Assembly (NCBI RefSeq): GCF_900111815.1
Contig: NZ_LT630004.1
Location: 2,694,565 to 2,758,564 of the forward strand
Length of the DNA: 64,000 nt
Direction of reading: 5' to 3'
Origin: Bacillus massilinigeriensis
Lineage (GTDB): Bacteria > Bacillota > Bacilli > Bacillales > Cytobacillaceae
The notes below the pieces were generated by a model. That model did no database searches, had not been told where the DNA came from, and saw only the letters and a program-made list of their open reading frames with translations. A program made the position numbers and the translations under genes. Shown piece after piece: positions 44,394 to 54,146 of the stretch; position 1 is the first letter of the stretch; each line of letters starts with the position of its first letter.

Positions 44394-45455
44394 TTATCTT
44401 CCTCTGACCAAAACAGTCTTAAATTCCCTATATGCTTTAATCAGCGGCTTGTAATCATCACGTACGAGACCAATTTTCTCCACGAACAGCTCGATGACGA
44501 TCAGCATGGCGACGATGACGATCAGCGAACCCCAGACAGTTGCGAACGAGAAGATGAACGCCGTCAATCCGAACATCGCACTCATGGCATAGATCAGCAA
44601 TACTGTCTGCCTGTGAGTAAACCCTGTCTTCAAGAGGCAATGGTGAAGATGCGACTTATCCGGCGCCGACAGCGGCTGCTTATTCACAAGCCTTCTGACG
44701 ATTGCGAAGAACGTATCAGAAATCGGTACTCCCAGAATGATAATTGGCACAATCAGGGAAATGAACGTGACGTTCTTAAAACCTAGCAGCGACAGAATCG
44801 CAACGATATAGCCAAGGAAGAGTGCCCCGGTATCCCCCATAAATATTTTTGCTGGATGAAAGTTATAGAAAAGAAAGCCGATGGTGCTGCAAGCTGCGAT
44901 AAGCGCCACAGCAAGCACGTATTGGTTTCCCATGATAAACGCCATGCCGGCGATCGTTAAGAGCGCGATCGTGGAAACCCCTCCTGCCAGACCGTCAAGC
45001 CCGTCAATCAAGTTGATAGCATTTGTGATCCCGATAATCCAGATCATGGTGAGCGGGATGCTGAAGATTCCAAAATGAATTTCTCCGCCAAATGGCAGAT
45101 TGATGAAGGTTACATTCATATCCCCAGCCACTACCACGATCAGCGCAGCGGCCACCTGTCCGGCAAGCTTAACCCGTGGGGAAATCTCCTTTATATCATC
45201 AACGAAGCCTGTTGCTATAATGATCAAGCTGCCAATCATGAAAGGCCAGTGATACTTTCCCTCTGGTCCAATTAAGAAGATACCAATGAGAAAACTTAAG
45301 TATATAGCCAATCCGCCAAGACGCGGCATCACATTCTGATGCACTTTACGATGATTGGGCTTATCTGTTGCGCCAATTTTAAATGCAAGCTGTTTCACGA
45401 GTGGAGTTAGGATGATTGCTGCCAGAAAACTGGCGGCCATTGTTAGATATAACAT
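44394..45455 (-). CDS. tagO: Undecaprenyl-phosphate GlcNAc-1-phosphate transferase, paralogue 2
   Basis: Second PNPT enzyme with the same motifs (RKVHQNVMPRLGG, VDDIKEISPRVKLAGQ, NAINLIDGLDGLAGG, FLFYNFHPAKIFMGDTGA, HLHHCLLKTGFTHRQ). The two are clearly homologous but not recent copies. The ATG at 45455 has ACGGAGG. It ends a minus-strand run from the polymerase gene at 51755. Which of the two feeds teichoic acid and which the other polymer cannot be told from sequence. Confidence 0.93.
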   Translation of the reverse strand: MLYLTMAASFLAAIILTPLVKQLAFKIGATDKPNHRKVHQNVMPRLGGLAIYLSFLIGIFLIGPEGKYHWPFMIGSLIIIATGFVDDIKEISPRVKLAGQVAAALIVVVAGDMNVTFINLPFGGEIHFGIFSIPLTMIWIIGITNAINLIDGLDGLAGGVSTIALLTIAGMAFIMGNQYVLAVALIAACSTIGFLFYNFHPAKIFMGDTGALFLGYIVAILSLLGFKNVTFISLIVPIIILGVPISDTFFAIVRRLVNKQPLSAPDKSHLHHCLLKTGFTHRQTVLLIYAMSAMFGLTAFIFSFATVWGSLIVIVAMLIVIELFVEKIGLVRDDYKPLIKAYREFKTVLVRGR

Positions 45456-45563
45456 AATATCCTCCGTATTATCACATAAAAGCATTATTTTCCCTATGGA
45501 TTGACCTACAAAAATTCTTATCTAGTGGATTATAGCACAACACAAAGCAGTTGAACATTAACT

Positions 45564-46667
45564 TTAGTTTACAAAGAGTTTATAAGCATTATAGACGCTG
45601 TCAGCAAATGATTGGACCGAAAAACGTTCTGACGTGTGTTTCCTGAACTTTTCTCCCATTTCCTTCAATTCACCGCGGGCCTTTAGTCTGGCAGCTTCCA
45701 TGATAGCTGCTGCGATAGCCTGAGAAGTTCCATCCACAATGAATCCATGTTCCGGATCCGGAATCATTTCTCTGACACCGCCTACATCTGTTGTGATTGC
45801 CGGGGTTCCTTCCCGGGAGGATTCAAGCAAGACTAGCGGAAAGCTCTCCGTCCTTGATGTAAGAAGCGTTGCGTCCGCCAATTTAAAAAACGGTGCTACC
45901 TCATCCTGATGTCCTAAGAACAAGATATGACTGTTAAGATTCTTCGCCATAACAAGATCTTCCAGCCGCTTCCTTTCTGTTCCCTCACCAACCAATAAAA
46001 GCCGGACTTTTTCCTTGGAAACTTTCCTTACAGTTTCAAGCGCTTCAATTGCCAGTTCATGCCTTTTGACTGGATCGAAACGAGCTACCATTAATAAGAC
46101 GAATTCCTCGGCAGATAGTTTCAAATCCTCGCGCAAAATTTGCGATTTAGTGACGAATTGAAAATCGATGCCATTGTAAATGACGGTAATTCTTTCTCTG
46201 GCAATGCCGAATTCTCTCAGCATATCTTTGAATCTATCAGACACGGCAAAATAATGGTCTGCTTTTTTCAATACCGCCATGTTAAGGCCGGTAAACATTT
46301 TGCCCGCCAACCCTCTTCCAAGAAAATCGTTTCGCGGGTCGCTATGGACGGTAGTGGCCCATGTCACGCCAGTCATCATCCTGGCAAAAAAGCCGAAGAG
46401 ATTTGCCCTAGCTCCGTGCGTATGAATGATATCGATTTTTTCTTCCTTGATAAAACGCTTTAGCTTCGATAGAAGAGTAAGGTCGTATCTGGAAGACTGG
46501 GAGAAAGTGACGGTCCGGATGCCTTGGGCTCTTGCCTTTTCAGCAAAAACACCATCCTCAAACAAACCGAGAATCAGCTCTTCCGAATCAATTCCTTTCA
46601 GGAGGGAAAGGATATGGACCATTCCCCCTCCCGTCTCATTTCCTGCATTTAAGTGCAAAATTTTCAT
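45564..46667 (-). CDS. Glycosyltransferase family 4, polysaccharide synthesis
   Basis: GT-B fold glycosyltransferase, 367 residues. The N terminus MKILHLNAGNETGGGMVHILSLLKG carries a GGG nucleotide loop; the C-terminal domain has PLVLLESSREGTPAITTDVGG with the catalytic-site glutamate of GT4. Sugar donor and acceptor unknown. Ribosome site AAGGAGGCG. Adjacent to tagA and tagO. Confidence 0.88.
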   Translation of the reverse strand: MKILHLNAGNETGGGMVHILSLLKGIDSEELILGLFEDGVFAEKARAQGIRTVTFSQSSRYDLTLLSKLKRFIKEEKIDIIHTHGARANLFGFFARMMTGVTWATTVHSDPRNDFLGRGLAGKMFTGLNMAVLKKADHYFAVSDRFKDMLREFGIARERITVIYNGIDFQFVTKSQILREDLKLSAEEFVLLMVARFDPVKRHELAIEALETVRKVSKEKVRLLLVGEGTERKRLEDLVMAKNLNSHILFLGHQDEVAPFFKLADATLLTSRTESFPLVLLESSREGTPAITTDVGGVREMIPDPEHGFIVDGTSQAIAAAIMEAARLKARGELKEMGEKFRKHTSERFSVQSFADSVYNAYKLFVN

Positions 46668-46690
46668 GAAGGCGTTCGCCTCCTTATATT

Positions 46691-47440
46691 TTAAGTAACA
46701 TCTTTTTTCTGTCCTGCTTTCACTTTGGCGACTTCAACAACAAATTGCGGCAGAACAAGCATCCGTCTCCAACGGCTCGGTTCCTGGATCAATCTGTACA
46801 GCCATTCTGCATGAAGCTTCTGCCAAGCTTCAGGTGCCCTTTTGACCGCGCCTGCCAGAACGTCGAAGCTGCCGCCGACACCGATGAATAGTCCCTTGTT
46901 AAATTCGTTGTAATGTTCATAAATCCATTTTTCCTGACGCGGAAATCCAATTGCGACAAAAATGAGGTCAGGCTGCGCCTCCTTTATTTCCTTAACGATG
47001 GAACGGGAATCGTGAAAGTATCCGTCATGGTAGCCAGCAATCTCTAACCCTTTGTACCTTGCCTTCACCGTTTCAATCGTCTTCTCGATTACTTCAGGTT
47101 TAGCGCCAAGAAAATAGGCACTCCAGCCTTCCTTGCTGCCTGTCTGAAGCAGGGACACCATGAGGTCAAAACCGGCAACTCTCTCAGGAAGCGGTGTGCG
47201 CAGCATTTTCGCCCCAAGGATGACGCCGGTGCCATCCGCAATTACATAATCTGCTTGGCTGACGATATTTCGGTATTCGCTATCTTTTCGCGCGTGCATG
47301 ACAATTTCAGGATTGGCTGTCACGACGAAGGTCTTCTTTTTTCTGTTGATTTTGCTTTTTAACGCCTTTAACAGTTCGTATGCGTTAATATCATCGAATT
47401 CCATACCTAGTACATTAACTTTCCTTTTCATGATTGGCAC
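46691..47440 (-). CDS. tagA: WecG/TagA/CpsF family N-acetylmannosaminyltransferase
   Basis: GT26 enzyme that adds ManNAc to undecaprenyl-PP-GlcNAc, the second step of teichoic acid linkage-unit synthesis. Motifs are VTANPEIVMHAR, YVIADGTGVILGAKML, RVAGFDLM and FIGVGGSFDVLAGAVKRAPEAWQ with the C-terminal EWLYRLIQEPSRWRRM. 249 residues, GTG start. The presence of TagA supports a true linkage-unit pathway. Confidence 0.93.
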   Translation of the reverse strand: MPIMKRKVNVLGMEFDDINAYELLKALKSKINRKKKTFVVTANPEIVMHARKDSEYRNIVSQADYVIADGTGVILGAKMLRTPLPERVAGFDLMVSLLQTGSKEGWSAYFLGAKPEVIEKTIETVKARYKGLEIAGYHDGYFHDSRSIVKEIKEAQPDLIFVAIGFPRQEKWIYEHYNEFNKGLFIGVGGSFDVLAGAVKRAPEAWQKLHAEWLYRLIQEPSRWRRMLVLPQFVVEVAKVKAGQKKDVT

Positions 47441-47457
47441 GGGAAATAACCTACTTC

Positions 47458-48639
47458 CTAACGTGATTGCTTTTGTGACAGCGCTGCTGCGTAAATCTCT
47501 GCATATTTTTTCGCTGCCGCAAGATGGGAATACTCTTCTTCAACCTTTGTGCGTGCCAGATGTGCAAGCTTTTGCCCAAACTCACGGTCAGCAAGGATGG
47601 AGATGATCGCTCCTGCAAGCTCCTCGACGTTTTCCACATCGACAAGCAGGCCGTCTTTTTTGTCTTCGAAAATCTCCTTCAGCCCTCCGACTGCGCCAGC
47701 GACAACCGGCGCCCCCGAGCCCATTGCTTCAAGAGCAGAAATCGAGGTCGCTTCTTCCACTCCATAAGAGTGAACACTTGGAACAAGCACAACGTCTGCA
47801 GCAGCGTAAAGCTTTTTCATTTTTTCATGCGGTACAGAACCAAGGAGCATGATGTTTCCCTTCAAACCATGCTTTGCTGCAATTTCCTCGATCCTGCCCT
47901 GCTGTTCCCCTGTGCCTGCGTATACGAGCACCGTATCAGGATGTTTGGCAAGCACCTTTTCGAGAGCGAGAGCAGGATAGGAAACGCCGTTTTTCTCGGT
48001 CAGTCTCCGCGGTACGAAAAGCATCCGAGCATTTTCGGGAATACCGAATTCCTTTCTGGCTGCAGCACTATCCTCTTTTGACGGCCGGAAGTCGTTCACA
48101 TCGATGAAATTCTTGATCGTAAATGCCTCCACGCCGGTCTGGTCCATGATATATTTACGGATTCGCTTATCGACTGCAATCACCTTCGCAGCGCCTTTAT
48201 ATGCCTGTTTTTCTGTCTCGAGTATTTCCTTGTCTTCCGCGCTTCCCTTCACAATAGCGCCTCTGCTGATGGCCTCAAAGGAAAAATAACCATGGACAGT
48301 CGCGACAGTTGGCACGCCTGTTTTAATTGACGCAGTTGCCGCATACACATCCTGTGAATTGATGACATCGTACTGGCCTTTTTTCTGTTCAAGGTAAGAA
48401 GAGAGCAGCTTCCGCTTCTGGCGATCGTTGAGAAGCTGTCCCTTTCCTTTATTCACTTTGTTAAGAAGGAATCCAGGAGCCTGGGCGTACACCTTCCGGA
48501 ATAATGGATTCATATCGCTGAAGCTTAAAATATCGACAGTATGGCCGAGTTCTTCCAGCCCTTTTTTCAATGTCGCTACATGGGTTGAGAGTCCGCCTTC
48601 ATGCGGGTATTGAAAAATCGTCGTAATCAGGATTTTCAT
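47458..48639 (-). CDS. Glycosyltransferase family 4
   Basis: A 393-residue GT4 enzyme. N-terminal MKILITTIFQYPHEGGLSTHVATLKKGLEELGHTV; C-terminal VPSVHSYGVEEATSISALEAMGSGAPVVAGAVGGLKE, the usual EX7E-like region. It resembles TuaC-type enzymes of teichuronic acid synthesis in B. subtilis by position next to a flippase and polymerase, but specificity is unknown. Ribosome site GGGGTGA. Confidence 0.87.
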   Translation of the reverse strand: MKILITTIFQYPHEGGLSTHVATLKKGLEELGHTVDILSFSDMNPLFRKVYAQAPGFLLNKVNKGKGQLLNDRQKRKLLSSYLEQKKGQYDVINSQDVYAATASIKTGVPTVATVHGYFSFEAISRGAIVKGSAEDKEILETEKQAYKGAAKVIAVDKRIRKYIMDQTGVEAFTIKNFIDVNDFRPSKEDSAAARKEFGIPENARMLFVPRRLTEKNGVSYPALALEKVLAKHPDTVLVYAGTGEQQGRIEEIAAKHGLKGNIMLLGSVPHEKMKKLYAAADVVLVPSVHSYGVEEATSISALEAMGSGAPVVAGAVGGLKEIFEDKKDGLLVDVENVEELAGAIISILADREFGQKLAHLARTKVEEEYSHLAAAKKYAEIYAAALSQKQSR

Positions 48640-48646
48640 CTTTCGG

Positions 48647-50182
48647 TCACCCCTTCTTGAATAATTTTAAGATTGCTTTCGTTTCCTGTATCCGCAATAT
48701 ATAGGACAGCACTAGGAAAACCGCAAACACAACAATTGTAATGACGGTAAGAAGCGGGATTGCGGGCAATTCATTCAAACTTTGGTATACCGGGTAGGCC
48801 GCAATGGAGCTTCCGGCAAAAGCCGCTAGAAATTTCAGGATGTCCCAGACCAATTCATTCCATGCGCCTCGTCCTGGCTTTGTTTTGATCCAAAGAAAAA
48901 ATGCAAGCATACTTGCCTGAAGAAAAGTGGCAAAGCTTGTGGCAATGGCGATGCCTGAAACTTCAAAGTATGTTGATAACGTAAAGCTTAGAACAATATA
49001 GACTAATACCATCGAAATGCTTGTATACATCGCAAGCTTTGTTTCTTTCAAAGCATACAGGCAGTTCATCAAGTAATCCCTTAATGCAAAGAAGACTAGT
49101 CCCAATGAGTAAAAAATAAAAACCGGAACAGTTTTCATCGTGGCATCAATGTCAAATGCTCCACGCTGGAATGCGAGTTGAATCAAATCCTTTCCCCCGA
49201 CTACCATGACAGCGACAAACGGAATCGAAAGATAGATGATCGTCTTCGCACCTTTCATAACAAGGCGGAAAAACTCTTCTTTTCCCTTGATGGCCGACTC
49301 GACGATGGACGGATACAGCACCGTAATCAGCGGAGCCATCACAATGCTGAGCGGAAGCTGCATCAGTTTGTTTGCATAGCTTAGCGCAGAGACGCTTCCT
49401 TCATCCAGTCCCGATGAAATAACCCTGTCGGTCACACCGTTGATCTGGACGGCAAGCGAGGCCACGATAATCGGATAGAAAAGAATCAGCGTCTCTTTGA
49501 TTCGCTTCCTTTCCTTCTTGAAGGAAAAATTAAGTCTAATATTGTATTTCGATATCGATGGATACTGAATGATAAATTGGAAAATCGTACCGACAAGCAC
49601 CCCTGCTGCGAGTCCCTTCACCCCGTATTCATCCGCTAACAGCACAGTAAAAAGAATGACGACAATGTTCTGCGCGGTTGCTGTCAGAGAAGGTGTGACA
49701 AATTTCTTATGAGAATTAAGAACCCCTGTCGAAATGGTTGTCAATGCCATGAATATGATGCCTGGCACCATGATTTTTGTAAGGAGTGCAGCCTGTTGCT
49801 GTTGGGAGTCGCTGAAGCCTGGAGCAAAGATTCGGACAAGTTCCTCTGATAATATAAACGATAAAACAGAGATAAAAGTTGCAATAACGAGAAAAACAGT
49901 TCCAAGTACACTCATCGTTTCATCCGCTTTTAGCGGATCTCTTTCTTTTTCCTCTACATAAATCGGGATGATTCCCGAGTAAATGGCAATCCCGATTGCC
50001 GTATACAGAAGGGTAGGAATCATATTGGCAACGAAGAAGACATCTGCCATTTCCGAAGCGCCGAAGTAGGTAGCAATAATCGCTTCCCTGACAAAACCGA
50101 GCACTTTGCCGAATGCCGAGATGACCGTCACGATTCCGACCGCTTTTACGATTCCGGGAAGTTTGTTAAACTTCGCTCTCAT
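48647..50182 (-). CDS. MurJ/MviN-type lipid-linked oligosaccharide flippase
   Basis: A 511-residue MOP-superfamily protein with about 14 TM helices. MviN motifs are GKVLGFVREAIIATYFGASEMADVF, PTLLYTAIG and QLPLSIVMAPLITVLYPSI. It probably flips an undecaprenyl-linked repeat unit (TuaB/Wzx role) rather than lipid II, given neighbours; a MurJ role cannot be excluded. Lies 8 bp upstream of a GT4 gene. Confidence 0.88.
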   Translation of the reverse strand: MRAKFNKLPGIVKAVGIVTVISAFGKVLGFVREAIIATYFGASEMADVFFVANMIPTLLYTAIGIAIYSGIIPIYVEEKERDPLKADETMSVLGTVFLVIATFISVLSFILSEELVRIFAPGFSDSQQQQAALLTKIMVPGIIFMALTTISTGVLNSHKKFVTPSLTATAQNIVVILFTVLLADEYGVKGLAAGVLVGTIFQFIIQYPSISKYNIRLNFSFKKERKRIKETLILFYPIIVASLAVQINGVTDRVISSGLDEGSVSALSYANKLMQLPLSIVMAPLITVLYPSIVESAIKGKEEFFRLVMKGAKTIIYLSIPFVAVMVVGGKDLIQLAFQRGAFDIDATMKTVPVFIFYSLGLVFFALRDYLMNCLYALKETKLAMYTSISMVLVYIVLSFTLSTYFEVSGIAIATSFATFLQASMLAFFLWIKTKPGRGAWNELVWDILKFLAAFAGSSIAAYPVYQSLNELPAIPLLTVITIVVFAVFLVLSYILRIQETKAILKLFKKG

Positions 50183-50289
50183 AAAAAAACCTCTTTTTCT
50201 CTATGGACAATAAGCCCATTATAAACTTTACGATTTTATATTAGAATAGCAAGAAAATTACCATTTTGTTAAAAAACTGTTAAACAAAG

Positions 50290-50322
50290 AATCATTCCCG
50301 CGGCTTGCACCCCGGGAATGAA
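50290..50322 (-). terminator. Hairpin between polymerase and flippase genes
   Basis: CATTCCCGGGG, 6-nt loop, CCGCGGGAATG with a weak ATTCTTTGTTT tail on the minus strand; an attenuator is possible. Confidence 0.55.
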
Positions 50323-50327
50323 AATCG

Positions 50328-51755
50328 CTACTCAACACTTCTTTTTCCGGCATACATCGTATGAAGGACGAAGCCGAGCATGATATAGAAGTAAAGTGTA
50401 AACGTCTTATCTTCAAATATATTGTAGAGCATACCTCCGGCAAAACCTGCAGCAAGGACGGCAATCAGCGGAATTGCTGCCTCATTGGCTTCCCTCCGCT
50501 TCCAGCATGACCAAACCATCCCGAGGATAAAGACTGCAAACGCGGCAACCCCAAGGGCGCCAGTCTGGACAATAACTTGAATGTACTGGTTATCAGTATA
50601 GAGATTTTTCGGCACCTTATACTTCTCGTAAATTGGCGATAGATAAGTCAATGATGCGGAATCTCCGTAAGTTCCAAAGCCTGTGCCGATAACAGGGTGA
50701 TCCTTGAAGATTTCAAAACCTCTATTAACCACGTATAATCTGCCCCATGCTGTACTCTTTTTGATTGTTTCTTTGTTGAACGCCTCGTTCATCCTTGTGG
50801 AAAAATCGCCTTCAACTTTATCCTGTTTTTCCTTATTCTCCTGTTTCGCCGTTTTGCTCTCCATATAGTCTGTTGCCATAACAACAGGATAGTAGACGAG
50901 CGGTAAGGCAAGAATGATGCTGAGCAAGATTGGCCTCAGCACTTTCCAATCCCTTGAAAGAATCAGGTAGACAAGAATGCCGACCCCAAGCGCAATGATC
51001 GTTCCCCGAGAATACGTCAAAATGAATGCACCGAAAATCAGTACAGACAAAATAGTGAGGAGCACCTTTTTTCCTTCTGCCAGCCTTCTTAAGTAAAGCG
51101 TGAAGACAAATGCGATGGACAGATAAGTTGCAAGCACGTTCGGATTGCCAATCAGGCCGTATATCCGCATTCTGTTCGTCTCAGCTAAAGGCATCTCCAC
51201 CCAGCTTTGCGGGAGGAGTATGGTCCTTAATGATACTTTCTCCACAATGCCCTGCAGCGACAGCAGTACGGCCATCATCACTGTCACCCACATGAACGAG
51301 GCAACGTCTTTCCTAGTGATTTCTAAGCTGCGAACCACGAATATCAGAAGGAAAGTAATCATGAAGGCCCTTAGCTGAAAGATGATTGCGCCGAGCGATA
51401 CGCCTGTCAGAAGCGCCGATGCTGCCCCAATGGCTAAAAATGCAAGAAAGCCTGCAACAAAAACGAGTCCTGTCCTTGCTTCTTTTCGTTTTCGGAAATA
51501 GTATGGCAAGCTTTGTAAAAACAATAATATAATCAATAAATCTCCGATAAACTTTACACTATCATTCACTTCGAGCAGGAATGGCCTTACAGGAAAGTAA
51601 ACTATCAGAAACAAAATGCCTTGCTTCGGGTTGAACAATAAAATTGCTACAATAAGCACCGTTGCTGCAAAGCCGACAGCCTGATGTGGAACGAGAAGGC
51701 TGGCAAGCAGAAATACAACCGAAAGAATCAAACCATATTTACGAATAAAGTCCAA
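50328..51755 (-). CDS. O-antigen ligase/polymerase-type membrane protein (Wzy/TuaE-like)
   Basis: A protein of about 475 residues with 10-12 TM helices and a large extracellular loop (about 280-380) holding the family segment FEIFKDHPVIGTGFGTYGDS typical of PF04932. It would polymerise repeat units after flipping. The TTG at 51755 has AAGGTGG at proper spacing; the frame extends four codons upstream. Divergent from the LTA-synthase-like gene. Confidence 0.85.
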   Translation of the reverse strand: MDFIRKYGLILSVVFLLASLLVPHQAVGFAATVLIVAILLFNPKQGILFLIVYFPVRPFLLEVNDSVKFIGDLLIILLFLQSLPYYFRKRKEARTGLVFVAGFLAFLAIGAASALLTGVSLGAIIFQLRAFMITFLLIFVVRSLEITRKDVASFMWVTVMMAVLLSLQGIVEKVSLRTILLPQSWVEMPLAETNRMRIYGLIGNPNVLATYLSIAFVFTLYLRRLAEGKKVLLTILSVLIFGAFILTYSRGTIIALGVGILVYLILSRDWKVLRPILLSIILALPLVYYPVVMATDYMESKTAKQENKEKQDKVEGDFSTRMNEAFNKETIKKSTAWGRLYVVNRGFEIFKDHPVIGTGFGTYGDSASLTYLSPIYEKYKVPKNLYTDNQYIQVIVQTGALGVAAFAVFILGMVWSCWKRREANEAAIPLIAVLAAGFAGGMLYNIFEDKTFTLYFYIMLGFVLHTMYAGKRSVE

Positions 51756-51935
51756 TGATGTAACCACCTTTTAATGTGAGCAAATGTGTACTTCATTTCT
51801 TTTTCTTGAAATATACTATCACAAATATTAAGAAGTGAAAGAATTATTTTGTAAACTTTCAAATATGCAATAAATTTGTTATCATTAATTTACATTTTAA
51901 CAAAACATTAACATAAAAAAGAGAGGCAGTGCAGG

Positions 51936-54008
51936 ATGAAAGAGGGAATCACCGTAAATAAAAAAGTTTTCGTATATATGACGTTGCTCATCACGATTCC
52001 GTTTCTCACTCTTTTTCTAACTGAAGCAATTCATCGCGGATCGATCAGAAGTGCTTACGACTGGATTTTCGACAGCAGCTTCTCGTTTCTAATATCGTAT
52101 CTGTTCTACCTTTTCCTTGTATCTTCCTTTATTTTTCTTCCCAAAAAATTGTTCATTCCCTTTTTGTTTCTCCAATCATGGTTCTGGTTCCTTGCAGCAT
52201 ACGGAAGCTTCCGCAAATTCCAGCTGCGGGGAACAAGGCTGATGCCAGCCGACCTGGAACTTGTAAAGGAAGGCATGGCAATCATGGACAGCGTTGGCGA
52301 ACTGTTCAACTGGAAGATCGGACTGACCATTGCGCTAGTTCTCGTACTATTTATCGTGATGATCTATCTTGGAATCAAGTATTCCAGGCAATTGAACTTT
52401 AAAACGAGAGCAGCCATCTCCCTGTTTTCCATCCTAATCTTCGCTGCGCTAACATTGAATCCTCAAGTTTTTTCCATGCGGGTGAGCGACGAGCAACAAA
52501 AAGATGATTACGGAAGTCTCGGTCTTGCAGGAGGCTACTTGGAAATCAGGGAAAAGACGACCGTGAAAAAGCCGTTCCGCTATGGAGAGGACAGGATGGC
52601 GAAAGTCGGTTCTGCCAAGTCTCCTGATAGCGCTGTTAACCTGAACTTCAAACCGAATGTCATTGTCGTGCTCGCCGAAGCACTGTGGGACCCGTTGAAG
52701 CTTGAAAAGTTAAACCTCAAATACGATCCGATTCCTAATTTTCGAGAGCTATACGAAAATTACCCTTCCGGTGAAATGCGGGTACATATTTATGGCGGTG
52801 GGACGTTCAATTCCGAAGTCGAAGTGCTAACGGGACTGACGACAAGGTTCCAGCCGGAAGCAATGGAGGCATACTATATCAACCGCCCAACTGACTCGCT
52901 TGCGCATGTGCTCCGAAAACAAGGCTACCATACCGCTGCAGTCCATAATTTCAAGAACTGGTTTTATAACCGCAGCGTCGTCTACAAACACCTAGGATTT
53001 GAAAAATTCGTTGCAATGGAGTTTTTCAATTACCCAGTAAAAATCGGTCCATATATCGATGATAATGAATTGATGAACAAGGCCTTAACGGAGCTGAAAA
53101 AGACGAAAGGTCCTGACTTTCTCAATATCGTCACAGTGGCAAGCCACGGACCGTATATTGATCCCCGGTATAATAACCTGGAAAGCTGCTCAGAATCGAG
53201 CTTGTTGAATAATGAAACGAAATACATTTTAGATTTGTATTGCCGGACGCTGAAGGATACGGACGAATCCATCAAGACGCTGATTGACGGCGTGAAGGAA
53301 CTTGATGAGCCCACAATAATCGCCATCTACGGTGACCACTTGCCGATGCTTGGCAACGACTTTGATATATACCGCCGGGCCGGCTACATGAAAGATACGA
53401 ATACTTACAGCGACTATGAAAAAATGTACTCAACTCCGATGGTTATTTGGGATAACTTCACACCGCCCGGCAACAAGGAACACTTGAAAATGACACCAAA
53501 CTTCCTTGGTTCTTATTTGCTGGACCGCGCGAAAAAAGAAATGTCCCCTGTATTCAGGGAAACGAAAAAAATATATGACCAAGGTATCACGATTATTCCG
53601 CGGAGAGAGCATAACGACGAAGAAAAAATAGATAGCTCAAAGCTTGAGGACTATAAGCTCATCCATTATGACACACTTTACGGAAATCAGTATCTCTACC
53701 AAAACAATCCAATCTCCCCTGTGAAGGACTACTTCCTAGGCAGCGAACGGATTGAAATTACAAGCGCTGAGACGATTTCTAAAGGCAAATACAATATACG
53801 CGTCACCGGAAATCACTTCGTGGAGCACGGAAAGGTTTTCTGCAATGATCGATTGCTCCAAACAAAATTCGTCAGCGAAAACGTCATGCTCGCCGTCCTG
53901 CCTGAGAGCATGCGGAATCAAAAGGAAAAGCTGATTGACGTCAAAGTTATCGATGACCAAAAAACGCCAATTGCAAAAACGAAGCTTATTCCGCTCGATG
54001 GAAACTGA
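51936..54008 (+). CDS. LTA-synthase-like alkaline phosphatase superfamily phosphoglycerol transferase
   Basis: A 690-residue membrane protein with about five N-terminal TM helices (to about 180) and an extracellular sulfatase-type domain. NVIVVLAEALWDPLKL holds the first metal glutamate; the catalytic Thr is probably in IYGGGTFNSEVEVLTGL, equivalent to the GKTSDAEF of LtaS; IIAIYGDHLPML gives the late metal ligands. It probably transfers glycerol phosphate from phosphatidylglycerol. A C-terminal beta-rich extension of about 100 residues follows. It is only a remote LtaS relative and sits among wall-polymer genes, so it may decorate the polysaccharide made by its neighbours. Confidence 0.87.
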   Translation: MKEGITVNKKVFVYMTLLITIPFLTLFLTEAIHRGSIRSAYDWIFDSSFSFLISYLFYLFLVSSFIFLPKKLFIPFLFLQSWFWFLAAYGSFRKFQLRGTRLMPADLELVKEGMAIMDSVGELFNWKIGLTIALVLVLFIVMIYLGIKYSRQLNFKTRAAISLFSILIFAALTLNPQVFSMRVSDEQQKDDYGSLGLAGGYLEIREKTTVKKPFRYGEDRMAKVGSAKSPDSAVNLNFKPNVIVVLAEALWDPLKLEKLNLKYDPIPNFRELYENYPSGEMRVHIYGGGTFNSEVEVLTGLTTRFQPEAMEAYYINRPTDSLAHVLRKQGYHTAAVHNFKNWFYNRSVVYKHLGFEKFVAMEFFNYPVKIGPYIDDNELMNKALTELKKTKGPDFLNIVTVASHGPYIDPRYNNLESCSESSLLNNETKYILDLYCRTLKDTDESIKTLIDGVKELDEPTIIAIYGDHLPMLGNDFDIYRRAGYMKDTNTYSDYEKMYSTPMVIWDNFTPPGNKEHLKMTPNFLGSYLLDRAKKEMSPVFRETKKIYDQGITIIPRREHNDEEKIDSSKLEDYKLIHYDTLYGNQYLYQNNPISPVKDYFLGSERIEITSAETISKGKYNIRVTGNHFVEHGKVFCNDRLLQTKFVSENVMLAVLPESMRNQKEKLIDVKVIDDQKTPIAKTKLIPLDGN

Positions 54009-54079
54009 CAAAGGACCGACCACTATTTGCAGATTCAGAAAATCCGCCGAAATTTCAGGCTTATTGGGGAACGATACGA

Positions 54080-54123
54080 AAAAGGCCTGTTCCGTTCCGT
54101 TTTGGAATGGAACAGGCTTTTCT
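54080..54123. terminator. Bidirectional terminator between convergent genes
   Basis: AAAAGGCCTGTTCCGTTCC and its complement, flanked by A and T tracts, lies between the LTA-synthase-like gene (plus) and gtaB (minus). Confidence 0.85.
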
Positions 54124-54146
54124 TATCCTAACGGCGCTTTTCCAAA

